DNA from: an uncultured Bacteroidales bacterium
Lineage (GTDB): Bacteria; Bacteroidota; Bacteroidia; Bacteroidales; UBA932
DNA: 64,000 nucleotides
Assembly: GCA_944326265.1 (NCBI GenBank)
Contig: CALVDE010000014.1
Location: 79,351-143,350 of the forward strand
Direction of reading: 5' to 3'
The position numbers and the translations under genes are program-made. Position 1 is the first letter of the stretch. Each line of letters opens with the position of its first letter. The notes beneath the pieces are model-generated. The model ran no database searches, had not been told where the DNA came from, and saw only the letters and a program-made list of their open reading frames with translations. Of this stretch, positions 8,311 to 17,072 are shown piece after piece.

Positions 8311-8886
8311 TCAGTCGTAGTAGAGCTCGATGGACGTTATCGTCCCGTCCTTGTCGTAATAGAAAGCCGGGTAATACAGCAGATATTCGTCCGTAAGCGG
8401 TTTCGTTCCGGGTTTCCAGTAGAGCCGTCCTCCGCCGTCCTCATCGCTGAAGTTCCTGACTGCTCCGCCCATGTCGCGCACCTTGGAGATGTGGTCCCCC
8501 ACGCGGACATAGCCGTTCACCGCGAATCGGTCAGACTCCAGCATGAACACGCTGAATTTCCAGTCCGGGGAAAAGGAGAGAGCACTCAGTCCGAACTCAT
8601 CCTCCAGGATCCTCGTCCTCTTCTCTCCCCTTCCCAAGGAGGAGTCGTCAGACGGCTCTTCGTGCGACAGGACCTCGCTGGAGTAACAGAAATAGTGGTA
8701 GATGACGTTGTCTTCGGTGTCCGGCTCCCCGAGAGCCTGGATTATCTGGCTTCTGCTGTAAGACTTGTCGAGTTCCAGGCCGTTCACCGTAATCTTCGAG
8801 AAATCGTATTCCTGCGCGCTCAGGGACAGGCAGCAGGCCGTCAGGAGTGCCGGCAGGCAAATAAGTTTTTTTCTGGTTGTTCTCAT
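8311..8886 (-). CDS. Secreted protein of unknown function
   Basis: This exported protein of 191 residues has a signal peptide ending LSLSAQE near residue 25. The mature N-terminus (VNGLELDKSYSRSQIIQALGEPDT) recalls the start of small BamE/OmlA-like domains, where a conserved G-x-P follows a helix, but the similarity is too short for a call. The C-terminal part is rich in Tyr and ends YYDKDGTITSIELYYD. It lies between the two duplicated barrel genes on the same strand, 49 bp downstream of paralogue B, so the three are likely transcribed together or related in function. Confidence 0.6.
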   Translation of the reverse strand: MRTTRKKLICLPALLTACCLSLSAQEYDFSKITVNGLELDKSYSRSQIIQALGEPDTEDNVIYHYFCYSSEVLSHEEPSDDSSLGRGEKRTRILEDEFGLSALSFSPDWKFSVFMLESDRFAVNGYVRVGDHISKVRDMGGAVRNFSDEDGGGRLYWKPGTKPLTDEYLLYYPAFYYDKDGTITSIELYYD

Positions 8887-8935
8887 CGCTTGATTGTTTT
8901 TAAAGTTGTCTGAGCTGTCCGCCGTCCTGTCGTTG

Positions 8936-9538
8936 TCAGAACCTGTATCCGATGCCTGCCGTGACGAGGCCGTGGGGCCAGACGCCTAGCTCGAAGTTGC
9001 CGAAGAGCCTCTCGCCGACAGTCAGTCCTATGAGCCTGATGTCGAAGTCGAACTGCGTGTAGGTCTTGCCCTCGGACCAGCAGTCCAGGGCGGCTCCTAC
9101 ACCGGCACTGGTGTACATCCTCACCATCCTCCTGTTGAGCCAGTAGACCCTGGCGTTGAGCAGCAGGGAGACTGTGCTTCTGTCCTCATCGAAGGCGAAC
9201 TCTCCGGTCGCGCTGTCCGTGTTCCTGTACCGTGCCCATCCGTAGTAGAGTCCGCATCCCACGGACAGCCACTTCTCTACGTTCCATCCGTATTCCAGAG
9301 CGAAGGACGGAATGTCGAGCCTGGTGTGTTTGAACTCTGAGTCCAGAAATCCGTAGAAATCAAAGGCCGTCATGTAGTAGGGCGGGAAGCCGACCTTGAG
9401 GCTGAGCTCGTGCGTTCCCTTCCAGTTGTATGCCTTGATGTCGCTTTCCTGGGCGCCGAGCGCGGCTGCCGTTGCGGTCAAGAGCGCGGCCACGGCGGCC
9501 AGCGCGGTGATGATGATGTGTCTGTGTGTAGTTTTCAT
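8936..9538 (-). CDS. Outer-membrane beta-barrel protein, paralogue B
   Basis: This secreted barrel-like protein of 200 residues has a signal peptide MKTTHRHIIITALAAVAALL followed by TATAAALGAQE. Its strands and its terminal VTAGIGYRF match those of paralogue A at 7496-8209. It is shorter because it lacks the Gly/Asp-rich loop seen near residue 80 of A. It is first in a three-gene minus-strand group (barrel B, unknown secreted protein, barrel A). Function is unknown. Confidence 0.7.
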   Translation of the reverse strand: MKTTHRHIIITALAAVAALLTATAAALGAQESDIKAYNWKGTHELSLKVGFPPYYMTAFDFYGFLDSEFKHTRLDIPSFALEYGWNVEKWLSVGCGLYYGWARYRNTDSATGEFAFDEDRSTVSLLLNARVYWLNRRMVRMYTSAGVGAALDCWSEGKTYTQFDFDIRLIGLTVGERLFGNFELGVWPHGLVTAGIGYRF

Positions 9539-9635
9539 ATCTCGGTTGTTTGATTGGTTCCGTGACTGTGGTGCTCGGATTCAGGTCATCCTATATCCGT
9601 TAGATGCGCGTACGCACCGGAACGCTGCATTGGAG
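9539..9635 (-). repeat. Duplicated 5' leader, copy B
   Basis: This is the counterpart of 8210-8305. The similarity ends abruptly near 9635, after GCATTGGAG, which marks the edge of the duplicated block. Between here and 9792 I see only AT-rich spacer. Confidence 0.78.
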
Positions 9636-9792
9636 ACGAATAGAATTGCTTTTTTCATATAGAATAATTTTAAGTTGTTGTAAAATTAAGGCCGTGATAT
9701 GGAAAAAGCAAAAAAATAATCTTAGCAAGCCGAAAATAATTTACTGATTATCAGTCTGTTTTAAAATTAATTCTTAACAGTTGTTCCAGACG

Positions 9793-11565
9793 TTACGGGC
9801 GTGTCGGAGAGATGGATGTTAATATTTTCAATATGGACTTTGACAGCATCATTCCCTGACCCAGTTTTGCAGCGGTCCTTGATCTGGAGACGGAGATGGA
9901 TTGATTCTTCATCCTGGCCAGGACTTGCTGGGAGTTTCCTCTGAAGCCGCAAAGAATAAGTGCGATGTAGAATTTGTCAGTGTTGTTGATGCCGTACTGT
10001 TCTTCCAGATGCTCGAGGAACCCCGGGTACATCGATGATGCTATGCCGGTGACAGTGTTCTTGATGTTGTTTTTTGGGAAGTGTCTTTCGATACATTCGG
10101 AGATCTTGTTTCTGAATGTGGTGCAGTTCTCATAGGTATAGTAGGTATTTAGTGTCTCGTCTATGAAATTAAGGAGTACCTTGGATGTCTCAGTCAGCCG
10201 CATATTTGATTCTGCGTATCTGTTGCCGGCATCGTTCTGGCTCTGGAGTCTGTCTAGGCAGGTGGCGATGAGTGTCAGGTCCCCGGATATATCCTCATCA
10301 TTACTCCCGGTTTCGTCGCCTGTGATTCTTCTGGCAAGGCGGCCTGATTTCTTGATCTCTGTACGCAGTGACCTGAGTTTGGATGTGATTCTCTGTACCG
10401 TCAGTCCGAGGATTGCAAGACAAGTTGTTATCGCCAGGATGACGAGGAGGTACATCTGTTTCTGATAGTCGTTCAGCAGTTTGTAGTACTGTATCTCGAA
10501 ACTGTCTTCTGCATAGTCAAGATGTGTATTGTCTCTTGCCGTATTTATGCTGTCCTTTATATCCTTGCTGGCGCGGATGTTGTCATAGGCCTGTTTCCAG
10601 TCCTGTCTGTCTGCGGCGATGAGGGCGGCTATGTCGTGTTTCATCATTCTGGATATGTCATCGTGTACAGGAAATGTACCGGCAAGCGCCTCCGCTGAGT
10701 CGGACAGACCTAGTTTGATGTATGACTGGCAGGCGACGGAGGTCAGGTTCTGCAGGGTTATCAAGTCTATCCATCTGTCAAATTCTCTCAGTGTTTTGAC
10801 CGCTGTACGGGTTGCGTGGCTGTAGTCTTTGTCATGAAGCAACAGGAAATATGCAAGCTGCTCCCGGGCATTGACCATAGATGCTGAGTCATTGAGGGCC
10901 GCCGCAAGGCTGTCTCCTTTTCTGAAAGACTCTTTCCACTGTTCTGTGGAATCTGGCATCGGGAGCAGCATCCTGGAAAGTGTCAGGTATGCGACAGGAA
11001 CTCTTTTTGTAGCCTGGCTTCTGTCGAAGCAGTCGGCGGCTGATCTGTACCGGAAAACAGCGTTAGGTATGTTGGAGAAGCTCATCTGGTACAGTTCTCC
11101 GATTCGCGTGTGGAGCAGTCCGAGCTGTTCCAGGTCACCGGATTGTGCGAGCAGCGGCTCCGCTTTTTTGTATGACTCAAGTGCCGCTACGGCATCACCC
11201 TGCTCGAAGAGCACCGCCCCCTGCATGATGAGAGCCCTGGCGTAGAGGCTTCTGTCCCCGTGCTTTCTGAAGTATCTTGCTGCGTCAAATATTGCGGAGT
11301 CTCTTGCTACGGGTTCGTAGCACTTGTAGCGTGCCTCTGTCAGCAGCAGCGCGTACATGGCCCTTCCGCTCTTTCCGGGCCTGAAATCTTCCCTGTCCCG
11401 GATGCGCAGCAGCGTGTCAAGTGCGGTTTGGGGGTCGTGGTCCATGAGCGAGTCGGCGGCATCAAGGGCTGCTACGGTGCGTACGCGGTCCTGTGTGCGG
11501 CAAGAGAGCGTCAGGAGCGTGGCCGCGCACAGCAAGGCGATTATCGGGAGTGTGAGTCTTTTCAT
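9793..11565 (-). CDS. TPR lipoprotein with one membrane segment and a C-terminal HTH-like domain
   Basis: This probable membrane-anchored regulator has 590 residues. A lipoprotein-like signal ends at Cys22 (TLLTLSC). Residues 30-345 form tetratricopeptide-like helical repeats, a single transmembrane helix lies at about 371-390, and the rest is cytoplasmic. The last 80 residues contain a helix-turn-helix-like stretch (CGFRGNSQQVLARMKNQSISVSRS) in the position where related Bacteroidetes proteins carry a LuxR-type DNA-binding domain, but it is degenerate. The layout matches the TPR/AraC protein at 19863. Targets are unknown. The divergence of the HTH makes DNA binding uncertain. Confidence 0.72.
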   Translation of the reverse strand: MKRLTLPIIALLCAATLLTLSCRTQDRVRTVAALDAADSLMDHDPQTALDTLLRIRDREDFRPGKSGRAMYALLLTEARYKCYEPVARDSAIFDAARYFRKHGDRSLYARALIMQGAVLFEQGDAVAALESYKKAEPLLAQSGDLEQLGLLHTRIGELYQMSFSNIPNAVFRYRSAADCFDRSQATKRVPVAYLTLSRMLLPMPDSTEQWKESFRKGDSLAAALNDSASMVNAREQLAYFLLLHDKDYSHATRTAVKTLREFDRWIDLITLQNLTSVACQSYIKLGLSDSAEALAGTFPVHDDISRMMKHDIAALIAADRQDWKQAYDNIRASKDIKDSINTARDNTHLDYAEDSFEIQYYKLLNDYQKQMYLLVILAITTCLAILGLTVQRITSKLRSLRTEIKKSGRLARRITGDETGSNDEDISGDLTLIATCLDRLQSQNDAGNRYAESNMRLTETSKVLLNFIDETLNTYYTYENCTTFRNKISECIERHFPKNNIKNTVTGIASSMYPGFLEHLEEQYGINNTDKFYIALILCGFRGNSQQVLARMKNQSISVSRSRTAAKLGQGMMLSKSILKILTSISPTRP

Positions 11566-11602
11566 TCGGGGTCCGGTGTGTGGTTTCGGTGCGCTAATAT
11601 AG

Positions 11603-11640
11603 CAAAAAAGGCGTGTCCGTCACCGACGGCGCACGCCTTC
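11603..11640. terminator. Intrinsic terminator, copy 2
   Basis: This carries the same hairpin core as 7437-7476, including the AAAAA lead. Here the right side is TTCATTG rather than a T run, so on the plus strand it is weak. On the minus strand it reads into TTTTTTGC and would end transcription of the EF-G2 gene. Confidence 0.65.
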
Positions 11641-11668
11641 ATTGCGGTTAAAGTATTAAGTAGGGGTG

Positions 11669-13822
11669 TTATTCGTCTTTGTCCTCTTCCTGGTAAGCCT
11701 TCAGCAGCTTCTCCTGCACATCCGCAGGCACCTGCTGGTACTCGGCCATCTCCATGGTGAAGGAAGCGCGGCCCGATGTCAGCGAGCTGAGGGTGGTGGA
11801 GTATTTGTAAAGCTCTGCCAGGGGTACGCGGGCCTTAAGCACCTCGAATCCCTTGACGCTGCTCATGCCCTCGATCATGGCCCTGCGGCCCTGGAGGTCG
11901 GACATCACGTCGCCCATGTACTCGCCGGGCACCATGATCTCGATGTTGCAGATAGGCTCCATGATCTTCGGACCGGCGTTGCGGAAAGCCTCCTTGAAGG
12001 CGTTGCGGGCTGCCAGCTTGAAGGAGATCTCGTTGGAGTCCACCGGGTGCATCTTGCCGTCGTACACATAGACGCGGATGTCGCGGGCGTATGAGCCTGT
12101 CAGAGGACCTTCCTCCATCTTCTCCATGATACCCTTGAGGATGGCCGGCATGAAGCGGGCGTCGATGGCACCGCCGACGATACAGTTGTAGAACTCGAGC
12201 TTGCCGCCCCAGTCCATGGTGTATTCTTCCTTGGACTTGATGTTGAGTACCATCTCCCTGCCGTCCACTTTGAATTTGTTGTTCTGGGGTGCGCCTTCTA
12301 CGTAGGGCTCCAGAAGCAGATGCACTTCACCGAACTGACCGGCGCCTCCGGACTGTTTCTTGTGGCGGTAGTTGGCCGCTGCGACCTTGGTGATGGTCTC
12401 GCGGTAGGAGATGCGGGGCGCCATGAACTCGATCTCCATCTTGTTGATGTTGTTGATCTGCCACTTGAGGATGTTGATGTGCTGCTCGCCCTGTCCGCTG
12501 AGGATGGTCTGCTTGAGCTCCTTGGCGTACTGTACGATGTAGGTGGGGTCTTCTGCAGCTGCCTTGTTGAGGATCTCGCCGAGCTTCTCCTCGTCCTTCT
12601 CGTCGACTGCCTTGATAGCCGTGCGGAACTTGGCCTGGGGATATACGATGGGGGCGAAGACTATCTCCTGTCCGGGTACGCATAGGGTCTGGTTGGACTT
12701 GACGCTCTTGAGCTTGACTGTGCAGCCTATGTCTCCGGCCACCATCTCGCTGACTTTCTCCCTCTTCTTGCCGGCTACGGCGAATATCTGGGAGATGCGT
12801 TCCTTGTTGCCGGTCTCGGGGTTGACCAGGTCCATGCCCTCGGTCAGCTTTCCGGACATTACCTTGAAGTAGGATACGTCGCCCAGGTGCTGCTCGAGTG
12901 CGTTCTTATAGATAAATATGGCTGTGGGTCCGTCGACGCTGCACGGTATGGACTTGCCGTCCTTGGTGGGCTCGTTGTCCTCTGCGGGCGAAGGCGCAAC
13001 GTTGATCATGAATTCCATGAGCTTCTTGACACCGATGTCCTTTCTGGCGGATACGCAGAAAGCAGGCATGATGGTGCCCTGGAGGAATCCGAGGTTGAGT
13101 CCTTTCTCTATCTCTTCACGGGAGAGCTCGCCTGCGTCGAAATATTTCTCCATCAGGGCCTCGTCGCTCTCAGCGGCCATCTCGGTGAGGGCTGCGAGCA
13201 CTTCGTCTGCCTGTGCCTTGAGATTGTCGGGGATGTCGTGCTCCTCGCGTGTGCCGTTGTCGTCGGTGAAGGTGTACATCTTCATGGTGAGCACGTCGAT
13301 GAAACCGTTGAATCCGGCTCCTACGGCTACGGGGAACTGCACGAGCACCACTTTGTTGCCGAAGGCTTCCCTGAGGGAGTCGATGGTGCTCTCCCAGCTG
13401 GCTTTCTCGGCATCGAGCTGGTTGACGGCTACTACGAGCGGTTTTTTATAATCTGATGCGTATCTTGCGAAGATTTCTGTTCCGACCTCAACACCCTGCT
13501 GCGCGTTGACTACGAGGATTCCGGAGTCACATACCTTGAAGGCCGATATCACTCCGCCGATGAAGTCGTCGGCACCCGGAGTGTCCATTATGTTGAGCTT
13601 GTTGTCCATGAACTCCGTGTAGAGCGGTGTGGAGTAGATGGAGCGCTGGTTGATCTGTTCGATCTCCGTGTTGTCACTGATTGTGTTCTTGGCTTCTACG
13701 CTTCCTCTGCGGTCGATGACCTTGCCTTCGAACATCATTGCTTCCGACAGCGTGGTCTTACCGGATTTAGAGCTTCCCAGAAGTACGACATTTCTGATGT
13801 TTCCGGTCTGGTAGGTTTTCAT
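11669..13822 (-). CDS. fusA2: EF-G2, elongation factor G paralogue without a normal GTPase site
   Basis: This translation factor has 717 residues and the five-domain EF-G layout. The P-loop is altered (GSSKSGKTT, 16-24), the switch II motif is DTPGADDF with Ala84 where canonical EF-G has the catalytic His (DTPGHVDF), the switch I RGITI sequence is lost, and the G4 motif is NQLD (134-137). A published Bacteroides EF-G2 supports translocation without GTP hydrolysis and is needed under carbon starvation; these changes fit that protein. The gene has its own promoter (13872-13903). The EF-G domain IV and V sequences are intact, so this is a functional paralogue, not a pseudogene. Confidence 0.9.
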   Translation of the reverse strand: MKTYQTGNIRNVVLLGSSKSGKTTLSEAMMFEGKVIDRRGSVEAKNTISDNTEIEQINQRSIYSTPLYTEFMDNKLNIMDTPGADDFIGGVISAFKVCDSGILVVNAQQGVEVGTEIFARYASDYKKPLVVAVNQLDAEKASWESTIDSLREAFGNKVVLVQFPVAVGAGFNGFIDVLTMKMYTFTDDNGTREEHDIPDNLKAQADEVLAALTEMAAESDEALMEKYFDAGELSREEIEKGLNLGFLQGTIMPAFCVSARKDIGVKKLMEFMINVAPSPAEDNEPTKDGKSIPCSVDGPTAIFIYKNALEQHLGDVSYFKVMSGKLTEGMDLVNPETGNKERISQIFAVAGKKREKVSEMVAGDIGCTVKLKSVKSNQTLCVPGQEIVFAPIVYPQAKFRTAIKAVDEKDEEKLGEILNKAAAEDPTYIVQYAKELKQTILSGQGEQHINILKWQINNINKMEIEFMAPRISYRETITKVAAANYRHKKQSGGAGQFGEVHLLLEPYVEGAPQNNKFKVDGREMVLNIKSKEEYTMDWGGKLEFYNCIVGGAIDARFMPAILKGIMEKMEEGPLTGSYARDIRVYVYDGKMHPVDSNEISFKLAARNAFKEAFRNAGPKIMEPICNIEIMVPGEYMGDVMSDLQGRRAMIEGMSSVKGFEVLKARVPLAELYKYSTTLSSLTSGRASFTMEMAEYQQVPADVQEKLLKAYQEEDKDE

Positions 13823-13871
13823 TTTATCAAAAGATTAATTATTAGTAGTTAGTAAATTTGTCAAAGTCTCA

Positions 13872-13903
13872 CAAATTTAGAAAATCCGTAAGACAAATGC
13901 AAA
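13872..13903 (-). promoter_or_regulatory. Promoter of the EF-G2 gene
   Basis: On the minus strand TTTG (13903-13900) is followed after 20 bp by TAAATTTG (13879-13872), an exact match to the Bacteroidetes promoter form. The start codon lies 50 bp downstream, leaving an AT-rich leader. Confidence 0.65.
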
Positions 13904-13914
13904 AATACTGTCAC

Positions 13915-14568
13915 CTAATTGCAAAAAAGACCGTCCCTCATTTCGAGCATTCTGTCCGACATGGCGGCCAGGTCGCGGTCGTGCGTGACGATGACCACAG
14001 TCTGTCCGAACCGGTCCCGCAAATCGAAGAAAAGCTTGTGTATGTCCTTTTTGGTGCGGCTGTCCAGATTGCCGGACGGCTCGTCGGCGAAGATCACCGA
14101 GGGATTGTTGATGACGGCGCGAGCGATGGCCACTCTCTGCTGTTCTCCGCCAGACAGCTCCGAGGGCTTGTGCCCTGTCCTGGCTCCGAGCCCAAGGTCC
14201 GAAAGCAGCTCCGTGGCGCGTTTCCTGGCTTCGGCAGAATTCTTGCGGGCTATGAGAGCCGGAATCATCACGTTCTCGAGGGCGGTGAATTCCGGAAGCA
14301 GATGGTGGAACTGGAAGACGAAGCCTATCCTCCGGTTGCGGAAGTCAGCCAGGGCATCCGGAGAGAGCGAGAATATGTCGGTGCCGTCGATGAGCACCTT
14401 GCCTGTGTCGGGCCAGGAAAGCGAGCCGAGGATCTGAAGAAGGGTGGACTTGCCGGCTCCGCTGGCACCCACGATGGATATCACTTCTCTGTCCGAGGCA
14501 CTGAAGTCAATGCCGCGAAGCACTTTCACGCTTCCGTAGCTCTTGGTTATTCCTGCCGCTTCTATCAT
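13915..14568 (-). CDS. lolD: LolD-like ABC transporter ATP-binding protein
   Basis: This is the ATPase subunit of a lipoprotein-releasing (LolCDE) or MacB-like exporter, 217 residues. Walker [10 protein letters not shown] is at 34-42, and Q-loop [10 protein letters not shown], signature [14 protein letters not shown], Walker [13 protein letters not shown] and the H-loop VTHD are all present. The [14 protein letters not shown] stretch is characteristic of LolD. Start 14568 overlaps the preceding stop as ATGA, which implies translational coupling; a longer upstream start is less likely. No permease gene is adjacent. Its place at the end of the sigma-factor operon suggests expression with envelope maintenance functions. 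Confidence 0.88.
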   Translation of the reverse strand: MIEAAGITKSYGSVKVLRGIDFSASDREVISIVGASGAGKSTLLQILGSLSWPDTGKVLIDGTDIFSLSPDALADFRNRRIGFVFQFHHLLPEFTALENVMIPALIARKNSAEARKRATELLSDLGLGARTGHKPSELSGGEQQRVAIARAVINNPSVIFADEPSGNLDSRTKKDIHKLFFDLRDRFGQTVVIVTHDRDLAAMSDRMLEMRDGLFCN

Positions 14569-15086
14569 GGCTTTCTGTTGTGCTCTGGGTCGTGTCCGGA
14601 CTCCGGCTTTTTCCACATCTTGATCATCTTGGCGCGGAAGTCCTCCTCTGCGATGTACATGCGGGCCACTTTGTCCACCGGGAGTATCTTGAGAAACTCG
14701 TCCAGGTAGAGCCTTTCGAGCTCGTCATCCCTGACGCAGTCTTCCGTGTACTTGATGAGAAGCCGTTTCATCTCGACTTCGGACCAGGAACTTTTGGAGG
14801 AAAGCTCCTTGATGGCCTTGAAGTTGTCGCGTGTTGTCCTGCGCGCGTCGCACAATGCCTTGTGATACTCGTTGTACACCGGCCAGAACTTTGCGGCCTC
14901 TTCGGGAGTAAGTTCCATCCGTGTGGTGAAAAATGCTATCTTGGCGCTTTCGAGCTGTTCCATGTTCTTGGGGTCCGGAGGGGCGGGACGGTCGCTGCCG
15001 TGCGCCGCTTTGGGCTGCGCCGATGCGGTAAGCGACATAATAAGTGCCCCGGCAAGGACCAGGATGATTGTCTTGGGATGTGTCAT
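14565..15086 (-). CDS. Periplasmic Spy/CpxP-like helical protein
   Basis: This exported protein of 173 residues has a signal peptide ending LTASAQ near 24. The mature part is helical and charged, with an [17 protein letters not shown] block near residue 58 similar to the LTxxQ region of Spy/CpxP-like proteins. In Bacteroidetes such proteins are often encoded just after an ECF sigma factor gene, as here. It overlaps the lolD start by 4 bp. A chaperone or envelope-stress role is plausible but inferred from family likeness and position. Confidence 0.7.
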   Translation of the reverse strand: MTHPKTIILVLAGALIMSLTASAQPKAAHGSDRPAPPDPKNMEQLESAKIAFFTTRMELTPEEAAKFWPVYNEYHKALCDARRTTRDNFKAIKELSSKSSWSEVEMKRLLIKYTEDCVRDDELERLYLDEFLKILPVDKVARMYIAEEDFRAKMIKMWKKPESGHDPEHNRKP

Positions 15087-15095
15087 GGTGTTCAG

Positions 15096-15530
15096 TTATT
15101 TTAGTTCAAGGTATTCAATCAGTTCGTCCTCTGTGAGGGAGGACTCGATCTCTTCGGAGATGTCTTCGTCGATGGTCACGGTGTTCTCCAGGGAGGAGTT
15201 GAAGGCTGTCTCCACATCTATCTCGTCCGAATAGGAGTAGATGAAGCTGCTCTCAAGCCAGCCTTCTTCGATCATGGCCATTATCGGGTCGCCGGACTCC
15301 ACGGGATCGGTGTAGAGCAGGCCGGTCACTTTCGATACGATGTACCCGAATCCCGCGATGATTCCGAACATCAGCGCGAGCATCAGGGCGGGCTTTACTC
15401 TCATGACGAGGAGAGCGGTGCCCCGGAGCGGTGCGTGAATCCTTCCGTGCAGTCTGTCCTCAAGGCTTCTGAAATAGCCTTCAGGGACTGTAAAAGGATA
15501 CTTGTCAGGTCTGTTTGCCGTATCGTTCAT
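15096..15530 (-). CDS. Single-pass membrane protein downstream of an ECF sigma factor
   Basis: This protein of 144 residues has a cytoplasmic N-terminus with the YPFTVPEGYF motif, one transmembrane helix near residues 48-70 (PALMLALMFGIIAGFGYIVS), and an acidic tail ending SLTEDELIEYLELK. The position right after the sigma gene (30 bp) suggests an anti-sigma or accessory role, but no zinc-binding anti-sigma motif is visible. This type of small protein with a VPEGYF motif is common behind Bacteroidetes sigma genes. Function is unproven. Confidence 0.65.
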   Translation of the reverse strand: MNDTANRPDKYPFTVPEGYFRSLEDRLHGRIHAPLRGTALLVMRVKPALMLALMFGIIAGFGYIVSKVTGLLYTDPVESGDPIMAMIEEGWLESSFIYSYSDEIDVETAFNSSLENTVTIDEDISEEIESSLTEDELIEYLELK

Positions 15531-15560
15531 GCTTATTAGACATTTGGCCGGGCTATAGGA

Positions 15561-16106
15561 TTAATCTTCAGTGTCCAAAATTTGACGCAGCTTCGTGTGG
15601 GCCTGATGGTACGAAGCCTTTACGGCTCCGACGGTCCTGTTGACGATGGCCGCTATTTCCGTGAATTTCAGCTCGTCGAAATAGCGCATGGTGAATATCA
15701 TCTTCTGCCTGGGGGGAAGCTGTGCTATGGCGCGGTACAGCCTCCGTGTGATCTCGTCTCCGGTAAATCCCTGTTCTTCTGTCAGTCTGAGACATGCGGC
15801 CCTTTCCTGTCCGTTGAAGGGCAGCATGGTCCTGAGACGCTTGCTGCGGAGGTAGTTGATGGTCTCGTTGGTGGCTATTCTGTACAGCCATGTATAAAGC
15901 CTGGAATCCTCCCTGAATCCGGGCAGGTATTTCCAGGCTTTTATAAAGGTGTTCTGCAGCAGATCGTCGGTGTCGTCGTGATCGATCACCGCTCTGCGGA
16001 TGTGCCAGTACAGACGTTCGGAATATTTGCGCACCAGCAGATTGAAGGCGTAGTCCTCGCGTCCTTCCTCACGCAGTGCGTCCAATATCTCCCTGTCGTC
16101 TGTCAT
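15561..16106 (-). CDS. ECF-family RNA polymerase sigma factor
   Basis: This sigma-70 family factor has 181 residues. Region 2 is at about 20-90, with DDLLQNTFIKAWKYL and the -10 recognition segment RLYTWLYRIATNETINYLRS. Region 4 is at about 125-175 (LPPRQKMIFTMRYFDELKFTEIAAIVNRTVGAVKASYHQA). It starts directly at the stop of the transketolase C-terminal gene, with no spacer, so it is translated from the same transcript. The downstream membrane and periplasmic proteins suggest envelope-stress control. The target promoter is unknown. Confidence 0.9.
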   Translation of the reverse strand: MTDDREILDALREEGREDYAFNLLVRKYSERLYWHIRRAVIDHDDTDDLLQNTFIKAWKYLPGFREDSRLYTWLYRIATNETINYLRSKRLRTMLPFNGQERAACLRLTEEQGFTGDEITRRLYRAIAQLPPRQKMIFTMRYFDELKFTEIAAIVNRTVGAVKASYHQAHTKLRQILDTED

Positions 16107-17063
16107 CTATTTTCTGGCTATGGCTTTAAGAGCGGCCCTGACGATATGCGCGCTGTCCAGGCCGTAGTGCTCCATCAGGCCGGCAGGGGTGCCGCTCTGG
16201 CCGAAGAGGTCGTCTACGGCCACGAACTCCATGGGGCAGGGGCTGGTGCGGATCAGGACTCCGGCAATCAGCTCGCCCAGTCCGCCGGCTATCAGGTGCT
16301 CCTCTGCCGTCACTACCGCTCCGGTCTTGGCTGCGGATGCGAGCACGGCCTCTCTGTCCAGCGGCTTGATGGTATGTATGTCGATGACTTCTGCGGAGAT
16401 TCCCTGCTTCTCCAGTTCCTCGGCTGCCAGGAGGGACTCCCATACCAGGTGTCCTGTGGCAAATATGGAGACATCGTGTCCTTCCACCAGGCGCAGGGCC
16501 TTGCCTATCTCGAATGTCTGGTTCTCAGGGGTGAAATTGGGTACTGAAGGGCGGCCGAAACGCAGGTACACCGGGCCATCGTACTTTGCGGCGGCTATCG
16601 TGGCGGCCTTGGTCTGATTGTAGTCGCAGGGATTGATGACTGTCATTCGGGGCAGCATCCTCATCATGCCGATGTCCTCCATTACCTGATGGGTGGCTCC
16701 GTCCTCGCCGAGCGTGATGCCGGCGTGGGATGCCGCTATCTTGACGTTGGTGTCCGCGTAGCAGACGCACTGGCGGATCTGGTCATAAACCCTGGATGTT
16801 ACGAAATTGGCGAATGATCCGGCGAAAGGTATCCTGCCGTTGAGGGCCAGTCCGGCAGCCACGTCTATCATGTCCGCCTCGGCGATGCCGCACTGGAAGA
16901 AGCGGTCCGGATTCTCTTTTGCGAACTGATCCATCTTGAGGGAGCCTGTGAGGTCGGCGCAGAGTCCTATGACCCGGTCATCCTCTCTGCCCAGCTCGGC
17001 CAGCCCGGCGCCGAAGCCCGAGCGTGTGTCCTTATTGCCTGTGTTTATAAATTTTTCCATCAT
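16107..17063 (-). CDS. Transketolase, C-terminal subunit
   Basis: This is the pyrimidine-binding and C-terminal half of a split transketolase, 318 residues. It works with the N-terminal subunit encoded 9 bp upstream in the pentose phosphate pathway. Recognisable blocks are CGIAEADMIDVAAGLA (the catalytic Glu region), HAGITLGEDGATHQ, and the C-terminal domain from about residue 190. Start 17063 is used; the next codon is also ATG. A two-gene transketolase is a known architecture in many bacteria, so this is not a broken gene. Confidence 0.92.
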   Translation of the reverse strand: MMEKFINTGNKDTRSGFGAGLAELGREDDRVIGLCADLTGSLKMDQFAKENPDRFFQCGIAEADMIDVAAGLALNGRIPFAGSFANFVTSRVYDQIRQCVCYADTNVKIAASHAGITLGEDGATHQVMEDIGMMRMLPRMTVINPCDYNQTKAATIAAAKYDGPVYLRFGRPSVPNFTPENQTFEIGKALRLVEGHDVSIFATGHLVWESLLAAEELEKQGISAEVIDIHTIKPLDREAVLASAAKTGAVVTAEEHLIAGGLGELIAGVLIRTSPCPMEFVAVDDLFGQSGTPAGLMEHYGLDSAHIVRAALKAIARK

Positions 17064-17072
17064 ACTAATTCC

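Noticed and set aside
11603..11640. Repeat core as part of an insertion sequence end
   Set aside because: The element is a self-complementary terminator at a gene boundary in both places. No target-site duplication or transposase is near.
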